A DNA stretch of 9,391 nucleotides from Candidatus Sigynarchaeota archaeon (GCA_030587525.1 JAUQYW010000025.1:1-9391), one strand, 5' to 3'. Shown: positions 1 through 8,197, counted from the stretch's first letter. The notes: generated by a model not told the origin, from the letters alone. Program-made: numbers and translations.

Positions 1-298
1 CGCCTTCCTGATCGAGCACCACGATGATCCCGCGATCGCCGAACACATCCAAGCCATCTTGGAAACCGGGACCCAGCCGAACATGGAACCTGCACCCCCA
101 GAAGGCTTGATCTTGTGGGACGTGACCTATACGCTGAATGTTCGATGGCAATCCATCGATGATTGCCGCAACCAGTTCATCAAGGCCATGAAAAAGCGGT
201 ACCTGGCAGAGCAGACACGGGCGTCCATCGCGAGCAGCGTTTTCTGGGCGACAAGAACTGCCGGACTTGAAAAAAAAGATGATAACGAAAAGAAATAA
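1..298 (+). CDS. truA: tRNA pseudouridine synthase A, C-terminal fragment
   Basis: The reading frame is open from base 2 to the TAA at 296-298, so this is the last 98 codons of a gene that starts left of the window. TruA converts uridines 38-40 of the tRNA anticodon arm to pseudouridine. The diagnostic piece is PAPPEGLILWDVTY (residues 31-44 of the fragment), which matches the conserved end of TruA enzymes (an A-P-A/P-x-G-L-x-L-x-x-V-x-Y pattern) after a loop of the type 'I..G....M..APPEGL'. The catalytic aspartate lies upstream and cannot be checked. After the motif the protein runs about 55 residues further, ending in a charged EKKDDNEKK tail. That is a longer C-terminal extension than in bacterial TruA, but such tails occur in archaeal members. 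It converges on glyS with a 15-base gap. The family call rests on one motif, so another TruA-like pseudouridine synthase is possible. Confidence 0.75.
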   Translation, partial: AFLIEHHDDPAIAEHIQAILETGTQPNMEPAPPEGLILWDVTYTLNVRWQSIDDCRNQFIKAMKKRYLAEQTRASIASSVFWATRTAGLEKKDDNEKK

Positions 299-313
299 TA
301 AATTAAACATTTC

Positions 314-1906
314 TTACTTTATCGGCGTCCCGAGGTCGAAGAATTTCTTTTCCCGGCGAACTAGCGACTGGAGAACCGGCACGCAGTCGGTTAACGGGAC
401 GCGGATTTGCTTCGTGGTGTCCCGGTCGCGTATCGTGACAGTCCCGTCCTCGTTGGTCTGGTAATCGATCGTGAAGCAAAACGGTGTGCCGATCTCGTCG
501 GCCCGGGCATAGCGGCGGCCGATCTGGCCGGCGTGGTCATAAAACACGGGAATGCCAGCTGCCTTGATCGCCTTGAAGAGTTCGATGGCTTTTTTCGTGA
601 GCTCGGGCTTCTTCATAAGCGGGTAGACCATAGCACTGAACGGGGCGATGTGGGGCTGGATCTGGAACCAATCCCACTCCCGGTCGGAATCGTTTTTCTT
701 CGCGGCCCCCTTTTCGATCGCGGGGCGATACGCGTGCTCCAAGATGCTGTAAAGCGCGCGTTCCACGCCAAACGATGGCTCGACCACGTGGGGCACGACC
801 TTTTTCAGCGGCTGGTTGGCTTTCTGCACGTCGGCCTCCAGCTTGATGCCGCTGTTCTTGGCATGCGTGGAAAGATCGTGGTTCGTGCGGTAGGCGATGC
901 CCACGGCTTCCTTCCAACCCATGTCGAGCTTTATCTCCAGGTCAAAATTGCCCTTTGAATAAAACGGGGTTTCGGTCTCGAGCAAGTGACGGAACCGCAA
1001 TGCCTCGTAAGGAATGCCGATGGATTGGTAGAACTCGAAAACCTTGCCCACGAAATACGCCTGGATGTTGTTGGGAAAAACGCCTTTATTCATTGCTTCC
1101 CCGATCGTGATCTCGACTATGTCGTCGGCGGTCTCTTCCTTGGCCTGTGTCTCGCGGGTGATCAGGTTGATCCTCGTTTCCTTGACCGCATCAAAATCCG
1201 GGTGCACCGGCTCGTCGGGATCGAAGAAAAACTCGATTTCCATCTGCGTGAAGCCGCGCATGCGGATCAAGCCTTGGCGAGGCGAGATCTCGTTGCGATA
1301 GCTGTTCCCGATCTGGCAAATGCCGAACGGGAGCTGTGCCCGCATGGTCTGGAAGACCCGCTTGAAATCGCAGAAGATGCTCTGGGCTGTTTCCGGCCGC
1401 AAATATGACCGCTTGGAATTTTTCGAAGGCCCGACGTCCGTCTTGAGCATGAGGTTGAAATCCTCGACCGGCGCCAGGCTTCCCCCGCATTCCGTGCATT
1501 TCACGTCGTGCTTCTTGATCGCATCCTGGATCTGCGGCGTCGTCAAGCCCTCGGTCTTCATACCGACCACCTTTTCGAGCAAGTGGTCCGCTCGTAGCTG
1601 GGCGTTGCATTTGCTACAAGAGACCAGCGGGTCCGAGAAGGATGAGACGTGGCCACTCGCAATGAAGACCTCTTCGGGATTCACGATTGCACCTTCGATC
1701 TCGTAGATCAACGGGTCGATCGATGACCACACGAAGAATTCGCGCCACGCTTTCTTTATATTCTCCCGCATCTGTATACCATTCGGAAGAAAGTCATAAA
1801 ACCCGGCAAGACCGTTCCCGTAGATTTCCGCGGTCTGTACCAAAAAACCACGCCGGACCAAGAGATCCATAACCACGTCCAGCATGGGCTTCTTTTTTTC
1901 GGACAT
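314..1906 (-). CDS. glyS: Glycyl-tRNA synthetase, archaeal/eukaryotic dimeric type
   Basis: This cytosolic class II synthetase joins glycine to tRNA-Gly using ATP. Numbering is from the ATG at 1906-1904 (530 residues). The N-terminal catalytic entry includes GLAGFYDFLPNG (32-43) and ASGHVSSFSDP (83-93), typical of the alpha2 GlyRS. A zinc-type insertion follows with C97xxC100 and C137xxC140. Motif 2 is YRNEISPRQGLIR (203-215) followed by FTQMEIEFFF. Motif 3 is PSFGVER (377-383). The C-terminal HGTP-type anticodon-binding domain begins near IAPFSAMVYPL and contains GIPVFYD and IGRRYARADEIGTPF. The length is slightly below the 560-580 residues common in archaea, and no motif is missing. A GTG four codons upstream (1918-1916) is an alternative start; a TATA-like element at 1940-1950 would place transcription near 1919, so the mRNA could be leaderless from that GTG. 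The gene is divergent from the 154-residue protein gene, with an 85-base gap. Confidence 0.96.
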   Translation of the reverse strand: MSEKKKPMLDVVMDLLVRRGFLVQTAEIYGNGLAGFYDFLPNGIQMRENIKKAWREFFVWSSIDPLIYEIEGAIVNPEEVFIASGHVSSFSDPLVSCSKCNAQLRADHLLEKVVGMKTEGLTTPQIQDAIKKHDVKCTECGGSLAPVEDFNLMLKTDVGPSKNSKRSYLRPETAQSIFCDFKRVFQTMRAQLPFGICQIGNSYRNEISPRQGLIRMRGFTQMEIEFFFDPDEPVHPDFDAVKETRINLITRETQAKEETADDIVEITIGEAMNKGVFPNNIQAYFVGKVFEFYQSIGIPYEALRFRHLLETETPFYSKGNFDLEIKLDMGWKEAVGIAYRTNHDLSTHAKNSGIKLEADVQKANQPLKKVVPHVVEPSFGVERALYSILEHAYRPAIEKGAAKKNDSDREWDWFQIQPHIAPFSAMVYPLMKKPELTKKAIELFKAIKAAGIPVFYDHAGQIGRRYARADEIGTPFCFTIDYQTNEDGTVTIRDRDTTKQIRVPLTDCVPVLQSLVRREKKFFDLGTPIK

Positions 1907-1939
1907 GATTCCATTCACTTGCGTGATTGAATGAACGAG

Positions 1940-1950
1940 AATTTATTATG
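1940..1950. promoter_or_regulatory. Candidate shared TATA element, glyS / 154-aa gene
   Basis: The AT-rich stretch AATTTATTATG lies midway in the divergent gap. Read on the + strand (TTTATTAT) it would place transcription near 1971, about 20 bases ahead of the ATG at 1992. Read on the - strand (ATAATAAATT) it would place transcription near 1919, at or just ahead of the glyS start. It is the only TATA-like run in the gap. This is inferred from spacing only; no BRE or mapped start site confirms it. Confidence 0.4.
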
Positions 1951-1991
1951 GCTCGCGGCAAAGTGATGATCAGCACGACGGGTGTTATTCC

Positions 1992-2456
1992 ATGGATGAC
2001 CAGCTCTTCAAGATCGGCATTGCATTCGAAGGAAACGAACCTGGAAACGATGCCTTGACCTTCAATTTTCTCGTGCTACCAAAAGGTGGGCGCATGGTCA
2101 TCAATCCGAAGTTTTTATCGCAACTCTTGATTCTAGCCCGGGAAAACAAGAATCCGGAATACACCTACACGCAATCGATCAAGGTGGCACAAACTGGGCA
2201 AGGTACACCGCTCGCCCGGTTTTACATGAATTTTTACGTGCTTTTCTTCACGAAAAAGGACAACGGCAAAAAACGTGGCATTTTCATCTCGTTCGACAAG
2301 GACAAGCAGGGCCTCGTGAGTGCCGTGTGGCCGATCTCGTTCAGGGACGACGCGATCACGAGCCCGAAGCTCCTCATGGACGTCATCCACGACTTGAGCG
2401 TGCATCCCGAGCAATACGAGAACGTGAACTTGATCACGACGGCACCCATCGAGTGA
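1992..2456 (+). CDS. Unrecognised conserved-looking protein, 154 residues
   Basis: I do not recognise this protein. It starts at ATG 1992; the frame is closed upstream by a TGA at 1932-1934 and there is no better start between. The composition is soluble alpha/beta, with no signal peptide, membrane segment or Cys motif (it contains no cysteine). Visible pattern: an N-terminal strand LFKIGIAFEG, then LTFNFLVLPKGG, a helix around KFLSQLLILAREN, then paired hydrophobic strands (ARFYMNFYVLFFT at about 75-87 and RGIFISFD at about 94-101) joined by a charged KKDNGKK turn. It ends with the helix LLMDVIHDL and an acidic tail. Coding bias matches the neighbouring housekeeping genes, so it is a real gene. 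It is divergent from glyS and convergent with the zinc-finger gene (14-base gap). The strand-helix alternation could fit a longin or profilin-like small fold, but that is only a guess; no function is assigned. Confidence 0.8.
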   Translation: MDDQLFKIGIAFEGNEPGNDALTFNFLVLPKGGRMVINPKFLSQLLILARENKNPEYTYTQSIKVAQTGQGTPLARFYMNFYVLFFTKKDNGKKRGIFISFDKDKQGLVSAVWPISFRDDAITSPKLLMDVIHDLSVHPEQYENVNLITTAPIE

Positions 2457-2470
2457 ACTCGCGTGCCATT

Positions 2471-3157
2471 TCACGCATCGGTCTTCTTGCAGCTTTCGCC
2501 TTCACCGCCCGTGAACTCGCCCCACCAGTCCTCGTATGATTTCACCATCCTTGACTGGCCATCCTTTCCCTTGAACCGGATCCCGCCGAACATGTTGATC
2601 GTGCTCGATTTCCCAGGAAACACCGTGACCTTGTCCGGCTTCAAGCTCGCGGGGCTAGCCGCCGGTGCAACGGGCGGCTCGCTTCCGACGGTTTCCTCAC
2701 CCGGTGGCGTGATATCAAGATTCTCGATAATTTGCCCATTATTCCGATAGAACGCACTATGATTATCATCGATCGCCTTTTTCTGGTGCAGATGCTGGTA
2801 GTAGCTTGCCTCCGAGGCGAATTTTTCCTTGCACACCGGGCACTGGAACGACTCTTTAAACAGGTTCTCGATGAATTTTTTCGAGACCGACGAAATGTCG
2901 AAGCCCGACTCGGCGAGCGCGGGAGGCCTCTTCTTCAACGGCCGGGACGACCGCACACCCGACGCCGCGCCGTGGCACTTGTGGTGGCCGGCGAGCCGGC
3001 CAAACTTGTCGAACTCGAACATAACCTTGCAGCCGTGCGTGCATTCCCAGTAAAGTAGCTTCTGGCCGCAGAATTTGCAGGTGGTGGGAAATGACCGAAG
3101 GCGGCATGATCTGTCGTGTTTCATCGGGATTATCTTGGCACCACGGGGAAAAAACAT
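2471..3157 (-). CDS. Zinc-finger protein with CxxC ribbon and C2H2-like finger
   Basis: This is a 228-residue soluble protein with two candidate zinc sites. The first (27-62) is C27-F-C-C30-type, CKFCGQKLLYWECTHGC followed by GRLAGHHKCHG. It resembles the small ribbon family patterned CxxCG...W...G...H..C, here with two extra cysteines (C39, C43) and a His/Cys cluster H58-H59-C61-H62. The second is a C2H2-like finger FQCPVCKEKFASEASYYQHLH with C106, C109 and H122 at classical spacing (x12). The expected H-x3-5-H is absent: the next histidines are H124 and H133. A Pro/Ala-rich linker (about 152-172) leads to a C-terminal block with FGGIRFKGKDGQSR and SYEDWWGEFTG, likely a separate small motif. 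A nucleic-acid-binding or regulatory role is inferred from the fingers only. The start could also be the ATG at 3124-3122 (residue 12); the shared AT-rich element at 3181-3191 favours 3157, giving a nearly leaderless mRNA. Divergent from cysS. Confidence 0.85.
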   Translation of the reverse strand: MFFPRGAKIIPMKHDRSCRLRSFPTTCKFCGQKLLYWECTHGCKVMFEFDKFGRLAGHHKCHGAASGVRSSRPLKKRPPALAESGFDISSVSKKFIENLFKESFQCPVCKEKFASEASYYQHLHQKKAIDDNHSAFYRNNGQIIENLDITPPGEETVGSEPPVAPAASPASLKPDKVTVFPGKSSTINMFGGIRFKGKDGQSRMVKSYEDWWGEFTGGEGESCKKTDA

Positions 3158-3180
3158 TTGCTATAATGGCGCAAAGGAGG

Positions 3181-3191
3181 CATATTTTTTA
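3181..3191. promoter_or_regulatory. Candidate shared TATA element, zinc-finger gene / cysS
   Basis: CATATTTTTTA lies in the 78-base divergent gap. On the + strand it would place transcription near 3212, about 24 bases before the cysS ATG. On the - strand (TAAAAAATATG) it would place it near 3160, about three bases ahead of the zinc-finger ATG at 3157. The same arrangement is seen between glyS and its divergent neighbour. The assignment is by sequence and spacing only. Confidence 0.4.
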
Positions 3192-3235
3192 GACCGACGA
3201 GACTAGTTGTATCCAGCATCGCTCGGCGGGTACCC

Positions 3236-4666
<1,431 letters not shown>

Positions 4667-4681
<15 letters not shown>

Positions 4682-4701
4682 AAGCTTATACCCGTATTTT
4701 T
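4667..4701 (+). terminator. Possible cysS terminator
   Basis: Two copies of the palindrome AAGCTT (4667-4672 and 4682-4687) flank the cysS stop codon and can pair as a 6-base stem with a 9-base loop. A T5 run follows at 4697-4701. Archaeal termination mainly needs the U-run, which is short here, so this is tentative. Confidence 0.35.
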
Positions 4702-4722
4702 CAACTACCAACTCTATCTTTC

Positions 4723-4775
4723 TTTAATAACGGTAAAGACAAAATTGAATTAAAATAGGATAAGGGTGCAAAAAC
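4723..4775 (+). promoter_or_regulatory. Promoter and ribosome site of the SBBP gene
   Basis: A TATA-like TTTAATAA (4723-4730) would start transcription near 4752, giving a leader of about 24 bases. GGGTG at 4764-4768, seven bases before the GTG start at 4776, can pair with the archaeal anti-Shine-Dalgarno end and supports choosing that GTG. The whole gap from 4682 is strongly AT-rich. Confidence 0.4.
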
Positions 4776-7580
4776 GTGATCAAGATTCGGCATTTGTGGA
4801 TATTGTTGACTATATCAGTTGGATTAATAATGTTTATTTTCCCGCATGCGATGACTATGAATTCGACTGCATCGACTGCATCATTGTGTAATATAAATGA
4901 ATTTCTCGGTGTTTCTGCGAGCGATTCAACCCCTTCTGAAGTAGCACCGGAAAATGTGGCATTCTCCAACGCCCGGTTCACGCCCTCGCCCAATCCGAGC
5001 GAGGATGCAGGTTATACTTTTTGGGTCGGACATACGGCATTGGCGTGGTTCAGCCCGTCAAAGGTTTCATACAACGTGAATGGCACGATCTTTGTTATAA
5101 GGTTCCATAACAGTTCCACGACGGCACCAATAGGGATGAATCCGACAGGAACGATGACGAACTACTTGAGCGGTTACAACCCGAGCGAATGGCGCACGGG
5201 ACTAGCGGATTGCACGAGCATCGTATATCATGGCTTGTATACGGGTATAGATCTGGTCTACTCATTTGCGGATGGAAAGTTGAAATACAAGTTCCAGATT
5301 GAGGCGGGGAGTGATCCGACATGTATCAACATGGCATTTGAGGCAATTACCTCGCTGGAGTTCATAAAGACCAAAGGGGATGGCGTAACAAGTTTCGAGG
5401 CTCGCATCGGGAACGCAACGTTTACCGACAGCGGACTTTGCGCGTGGCAACTAATCGGAGGAGTCCAAGTACCTGTGCCATGCCAGTTCGCACGCACGAT
5501 GAACCAAGGCGTCACGTTCGTGGTTCAGCGAGTGGACGACAACGTGGCATTGATTATCGACCCGGTAGTCTTAGAATACAGCACTTTTCTGGGTGGTCCA
5601 AATAATGAGGATGGATTTGACATGTTCGTAGATGGCGGATATGCTTACATCACGGGTCAAGCTTATCCTGGTTATCCCTCAACGGGATCTGCGTATGACC
5701 CATCGCACAATGGTGGTACCGACGTGTTTGTCACCAAGCTGTCGACCAGCGGTGCGGGGCTAGTATACAGCACGTTTATTGGTGGAGGAAACTATGATGG
5801 CGGTTTCGATGTGTTCGTGGAAGATGGATACGCTTACATCACGGGTTACGCCCAGGCGGGCTTTCCAACGACAGCGGGCGCCTATGATACAAGCCAGAAT
5901 GGTGACGCGGATGCATTCGTGGTAAAGTTGTCGAAAACTGGCGATGCGTTGATTTACAGCACGTTCCTTGGAGGTTCAGGTTCCGATCGCGGCTGCAATA
6001 TTAAAGTGGAAGATGGATACGCGTACATCACGGGTTTTGCCTCCCCTGGCTTCCCAACGACAGCGGGTGCTAACGATACGAGCCACAATGGAGGCCTCGA
6101 TACCTATATCGCGAAGCTCTCGCCGAACGGCTCAGTGCTGGTTTATAGCACGTTCCTCGGCGGCTCGGGTGACGATATACCAGATGAAATATCAGTAGTA
6201 GGTGGCAATGCTTATATTATTGGCTATACAACCGATGATGCGACCGATTTCCCTACGACCCCAGATGCTTACGATAGAACTAATAATGGTGGAACAGACG
6301 TATTCGTAACCGAATTATCAACAAGCGGTGGAGCTCTCGTGTACAGCACGATGATCGGCACTCCAGGTAACGATGGTGGATCAGGTATTGAAATAGAAGG
6401 TGGATATGCATATATCTCGGGTTTCGCCGCGTCAGGATTCCCGACGACCGTGGATGCTTATGATTCAAGTTTCAATGGTGTTTACGATGCGTTCCTGACT
6501 GTGATGGCGCTCAACAGTTCAGGGCTCATTTACAGCACGTATATCGGAGGTTCAGGTAGCGATGGTGCTAATAACATCTATATTGATAACGGGCGCATAT
6601 ACCTAACGGGCACGGCGCCCGTGGCCGTAACGAACTTCCCAACGACGGTAGACGCCTTTGAACCGGCACCCACCGGCCTACAAGACGCGTTCTTGACCAT
6701 ATTCATGCTAGATCCTATCCTTTTCGCATACAGCACGTTTATAGGAGGTACGGGCACAGACGCGGGATTTGCTGTCGCAGCAGAAAACGGGAATGCATAC
6801 CTCATGGTCAATACCGCAAACTCCACTAGGAACTTCCCGGCTACAGGCAGTGCATTTGATAATACGCACAATGGAGGTAATGATGTGGTGGTCTGCAAGT
6901 TCGATATGGACGCTGATAATGATGGACTTGAAGACTTCTATGAACGCATTCTCGGCACAAATCCAGAAAAAATCGACACGGACGGGGATAATTTCCTTGA
7001 TGGGTACGAGGTTCTTATGGGTACAAACGCTACCGATCCCGCGGATTTCCCTATCCTCTGGCAATCAGATTTCGATTACTTGAACGCGCAATTAAACGGC
7101 AACACGACCCTTTTAAATATCATCGTAGGTTTCGTGGCAGGCAATTGGACTTATTTGCAATCGATGCAGAACGCGATCTGGAGCAATTTTTCGGCAATCG
7201 AAGCTGCGCTTGCCGGTCTTGATGGGGTACTCGGTGACCTTGATGGTGACGGCCTCGCGGACTTGTACGAGATCGGGAACGGGACCAATCCGTGTCTCGT
7301 CGACACGGACAACGACAACCTCAACGATGCCTTCGAATTGAGAATCAACACGAATCCGGTTCTTGACGATACGGATGGTGACGGCTACATGGATGGCCGA
7401 GAATACATGGCCGGAACGGATCCGCTTGACGCGAATAGCTTTCCTGGAACCCCGCCCGGCGACGTGACGACATTTATCGTCGGTTGTATCGCGGTGGCCG
7501 GAATAATCGTCGGTTTTACAGCGATTTGGAAAATCAAGAAGAATTCGGTTGGAGGAAAAGCAAGAACTGCAATGGTGTAA
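4776..7580 (+). CDS. Exported SBBP beta-propeller-type protein with calcium motifs and membrane anchor
   Basis: A 934-residue cell-surface protein. Residues 1-27 form a signal peptide (basic start, hydrophobic core WILLTISVGLIMFIF). Residues about 50-267 match the domain that precedes SBBP repeats in many bacteria and archaea (DUF7948-like): GYTFWVG, NPSEWRTGLADCTSIVYHGLYTGID near 130-155, and closing with VALIIDPVVLEYST. Seven SBBP repeats follow, beginning at Y268, Y331, Y394, Y457, Y523, Y586 and Y652 (period 63 or 66), each with the plan YSTFLGG..D......GYAYITG....FPTT..A.D..HNGG.DAFV.KL. Seven is a natural number of propeller blades. Then come Asp-rich TSP3-like calcium motifs at D710-E723 and D734-E745, a 54-residue helical stretch, and three more at D821-E832, D843-E854 and D865-E876. 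A transmembrane helix (about 899-918) and a short basic tail close the protein. The extracellular role (adhesion or surface layer) is inferred. The GTG start is supported by an upstream GGGTG. Confidence 0.93.
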   Translation: MIKIRHLWILLTISVGLIMFIFPHAMTMNSTASTASLCNINEFLGVSASDSTPSEVAPENVAFSNARFTPSPNPSEDAGYTFWVGHTALAWFSPSKVSYNVNGTIFVIRFHNSSTTAPIGMNPTGTMTNYLSGYNPSEWRTGLADCTSIVYHGLYTGIDLVYSFADGKLKYKFQIEAGSDPTCINMAFEAITSLEFIKTKGDGVTSFEARIGNATFTDSGLCAWQLIGGVQVPVPCQFARTMNQGVTFVVQRVDDNVALIIDPVVLEYSTFLGGPNNEDGFDMFVDGGYAYITGQAYPGYPSTGSAYDPSHNGGTDVFVTKLSTSGAGLVYSTFIGGGNYDGGFDVFVEDGYAYITGYAQAGFPTTAGAYDTSQNGDADAFVVKLSKTGDALIYSTFLGGSGSDRGCNIKVEDGYAYITGFASPGFPTTAGANDTSHNGGLDTYIAKLSPNGSVLVYSTFLGGSGDDIPDEISVVGGNAYIIGYTTDDATDFPTTPDAYDRTNNGGTDVFVTELSTSGGALVYSTMIGTPGNDGGSGIEIEGGYAYISGFAASGFPTTVDAYDSSFNGVYDAFLTVMALNSSGLIYSTYIGGSGSDGANNIYIDNGRIYLTGTAPVAVTNFPTTVDAFEPAPTGLQDAFLTIFMLDPILFAYSTFIGGTGTDAGFAVAAENGNAYLMVNTANSTRNFPATGSAFDNTHNGGNDVVVCKFDMDADNDGLEDFYERILGTNPEKIDTDGDNFLDGYEVLMGTNATDPADFPILWQSDFDYLNAQLNGNTTLLNIIVGFVAGNWTYLQSMQNAIWSNFSAIEAALAGLDGVLGDLDGDGLADLYEIGNGTNPCLVDTDNDNLNDAFELRINTNPVLDDTDGDGYMDGREYMAGTDPLDANSFPGTPPGDVTTFIVGCIAVAGIIVGFTAIWKIKKNSVGGKARTAMV
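5577..6917 (+). repeat. Seven in-gene SBBP repeats, 189/198-base period
   Basis: Tandem coding repeats start with the codons for Tyr-Ser-Thr at 5577, 5766, 5955, 6144, 6342, 6531 and 6729, so the spacing is 189, 189, 189, 198, 189 and 198 bases. The first three units are the most alike (recurring TACAGCACGTT and GGATACGCTTACATCACGGG). Later units drift, and repeat seven replaces the YITG core by YLMV. Mostly conserved at protein level rather than as exact DNA copies. Confidence 0.9.
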
Positions 7581-7586
7581 TGAATC

Positions 7587-7614
7587 AAAAAAAGGGAGGA
7601 ATAATCACTCCCTT
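7587..7614 (-). terminator. Intrinsic-type terminator for leftward transcription
   Basis: AAGGGAG (7592-7598) pairs perfectly with CTCCCTT (7608-7614) around a 9-base loop. On the - strand the stem runs straight into seven T residues (complement of 7587-7593); on the + strand no T-run follows. So it faces leftward transcripts entering from the intergenic region and would stop them seven bases before the 3' end of the SBBP gene. Confidence 0.55.
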
Positions 7615-7638
7615 GCACCCAAAAGTTCGCATATTTGA

Positions 7639-7646
7639 TTTATATC
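7639..7646. promoter_or_regulatory. TATA-like box in the intergenic region
   Basis: TTTATATC is the best isolated archaeal TATA match in the gap and sits in a small inverted repeat, TGAT-ttat-ATCA (7636-7647). Rightward transcription would begin near 7668, immediately before a T9 run; leftward transcription would begin near 7617, immediately before the leftward terminator. Neither gives a useful transcript, so it may be chance. Confidence 0.2.
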
Positions 7647-7671
7647 ATTCGCATACGGCATCAAAAACAAT

Positions 7672-7681
7672 CTTTTTTTTT
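7672..7681 (+). terminator. T-run terminator after the SBBP gene
   Basis: A run of nine T residues (7673-7681, preceded by TC) lies 92 bases downstream of the SBBP stop codon. Poly-U alone is enough for termination by archaeal RNA polymerase. No hairpin directly precedes it. Confidence 0.5.
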
Positions 7682-7764
7682 ACACGTGCAAATTCTGGAT
7701 TAGTCCCGGGATTTAATGGATTCACATCAAATTAGGATAAGGATAACTCACGAATTAGAAAAAA

Positions 7765-8056
7765 GATCCTCGGCGAGCAAAAATCGCTCGCCTCGAACGA
7801 TATAAGCATTTTCTGGGGGCGAAATGGAAGCAAGGCTAGCCCGTTGTTTATGCAACGGCTAGCCTCGCGTTCCCCTTCAAAATGCTAATGAAAGTATCGT
7901 GCTCTTCAAGGATTTGAAGAGAAGTCATCAAGGAACCGTCAGGCGGCTTCTCCGGGTCGCGCCCAATTTTTATCTAGATGATCGTGCCGCTGCACGTGCC
8001 TAATCGTTCAGAGATGGGAAGGGGTCCACCTCAGTCGCCGCCCTGCCAATTTTTTT
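7765..8056. ncRNA. Candidate structured noncoding RNA, strand undecided
   Basis: This block of about 290 bases has no credible ORF but unusually many strong helices. They are: GGCGAGC 7772-7778 with 7786-7792 (7 pairs); ACGATA 7797-7802 with TATCGT 7895-7900; AGCATTTT 7805-7812 with AAAATGCT 7879-7886; a 13-pair hairpin with one bulged C, 7833-7846 with 7853-7865, loop 7847-7852; CTCTTCAA 7902-7909 with TTGAAGAG 7914-7921 around a GGAT loop; CAGGCGGC 7940-7947 with 8037-8045 (8 pairs, one bulge), which closes a domain of about 105 bases; and inside that, CGTGC 7983-7987 with GCACG 7992-7996. The second, third and fourth helices nest into one long arm. T-runs bound it in both directions: T7 at 8050-8056 on +, and T6 (complement of 7759-7764) on -. 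Helices seen by eye cannot give the strand, because every one is also complementary on the other. I could not match it to a known RNA family. Confidence 0.45.
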
Positions 8057-8197
8057 CTCAGGTATTACCACAAAGGGGTACCGAAAGGAAAACTTGACTT
8101 GGGCGGTTCAATGATGACTAAGAATTTAGCGTGAATGCTTGGTTTAATAATGCTGTGTTTCGAGGAGAATACAAGACAATCAAAATTAAAATGAGAT
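8057..8197. other. Intergenic, no gene seen
   Basis: AT-rich sequence between the structured block and the beta-helix gene. There is an isolated TATA-like TTTAATAA (8143-8150) but nothing recognisable downstream on either strand, and no ORF of convincing composition. Confidence 0.5.

Noticed and set aside
407..1706. Long ORFs opposite glyS, and similarly opposite or within cysS and the zinc-finger gene.
   Set aside because: They are antisense or off-frame products of GC-rich coding DNA, with Arg/Pro/Ser-rich translations and no motifs.
1948..2058. Short + strand ORF beginning ATG at 1948 in the glyS divergent gap (MARGKVMIST...).
   Set aside because: It overlaps the 154-residue gene out of frame, its ATG sits inside the TATA-like element and its composition is not protein-like.
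3176..3180. Perfect GGAGG ribosome site.
   Set aside because: No ATG, GTG or TTG lies 5-12 bases downstream; cysS begins 56 bases later. Probably chance.
7795..7830. Leftward RNase P RNA CR-V look-alike (CAGAAAATGCTTATA).
   Set aside because: The partner region CR-I (GGAAAGTCC-like) is not present, and the AAAATGCT part pairs locally instead of forming P4.
7925..7965. SRP RNA helix 8 (GTCAGGC near 7938).
   Set aside because: The invariant GGAAGG and AGCAG loop sequences are absent.
7938..8048. Leftward 5S rRNA: ends that pair (GGGCGGC / GCCGCC) about 105 bases apart and an internal CCCATCTCTGAAC resembling loop C.
   Set aside because: The GAAG after loop C, the AGTA of loop E and a convincing helix II are missing, and the 5' part is about seven bases short. 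At best a degenerate copy; an Infernal scan would settle it.
8109..8160. Box C/D guide RNA: ATGATGA matches box C.
   Set aside because: No CTGA box D at a suitable distance and no C'/D' pair.
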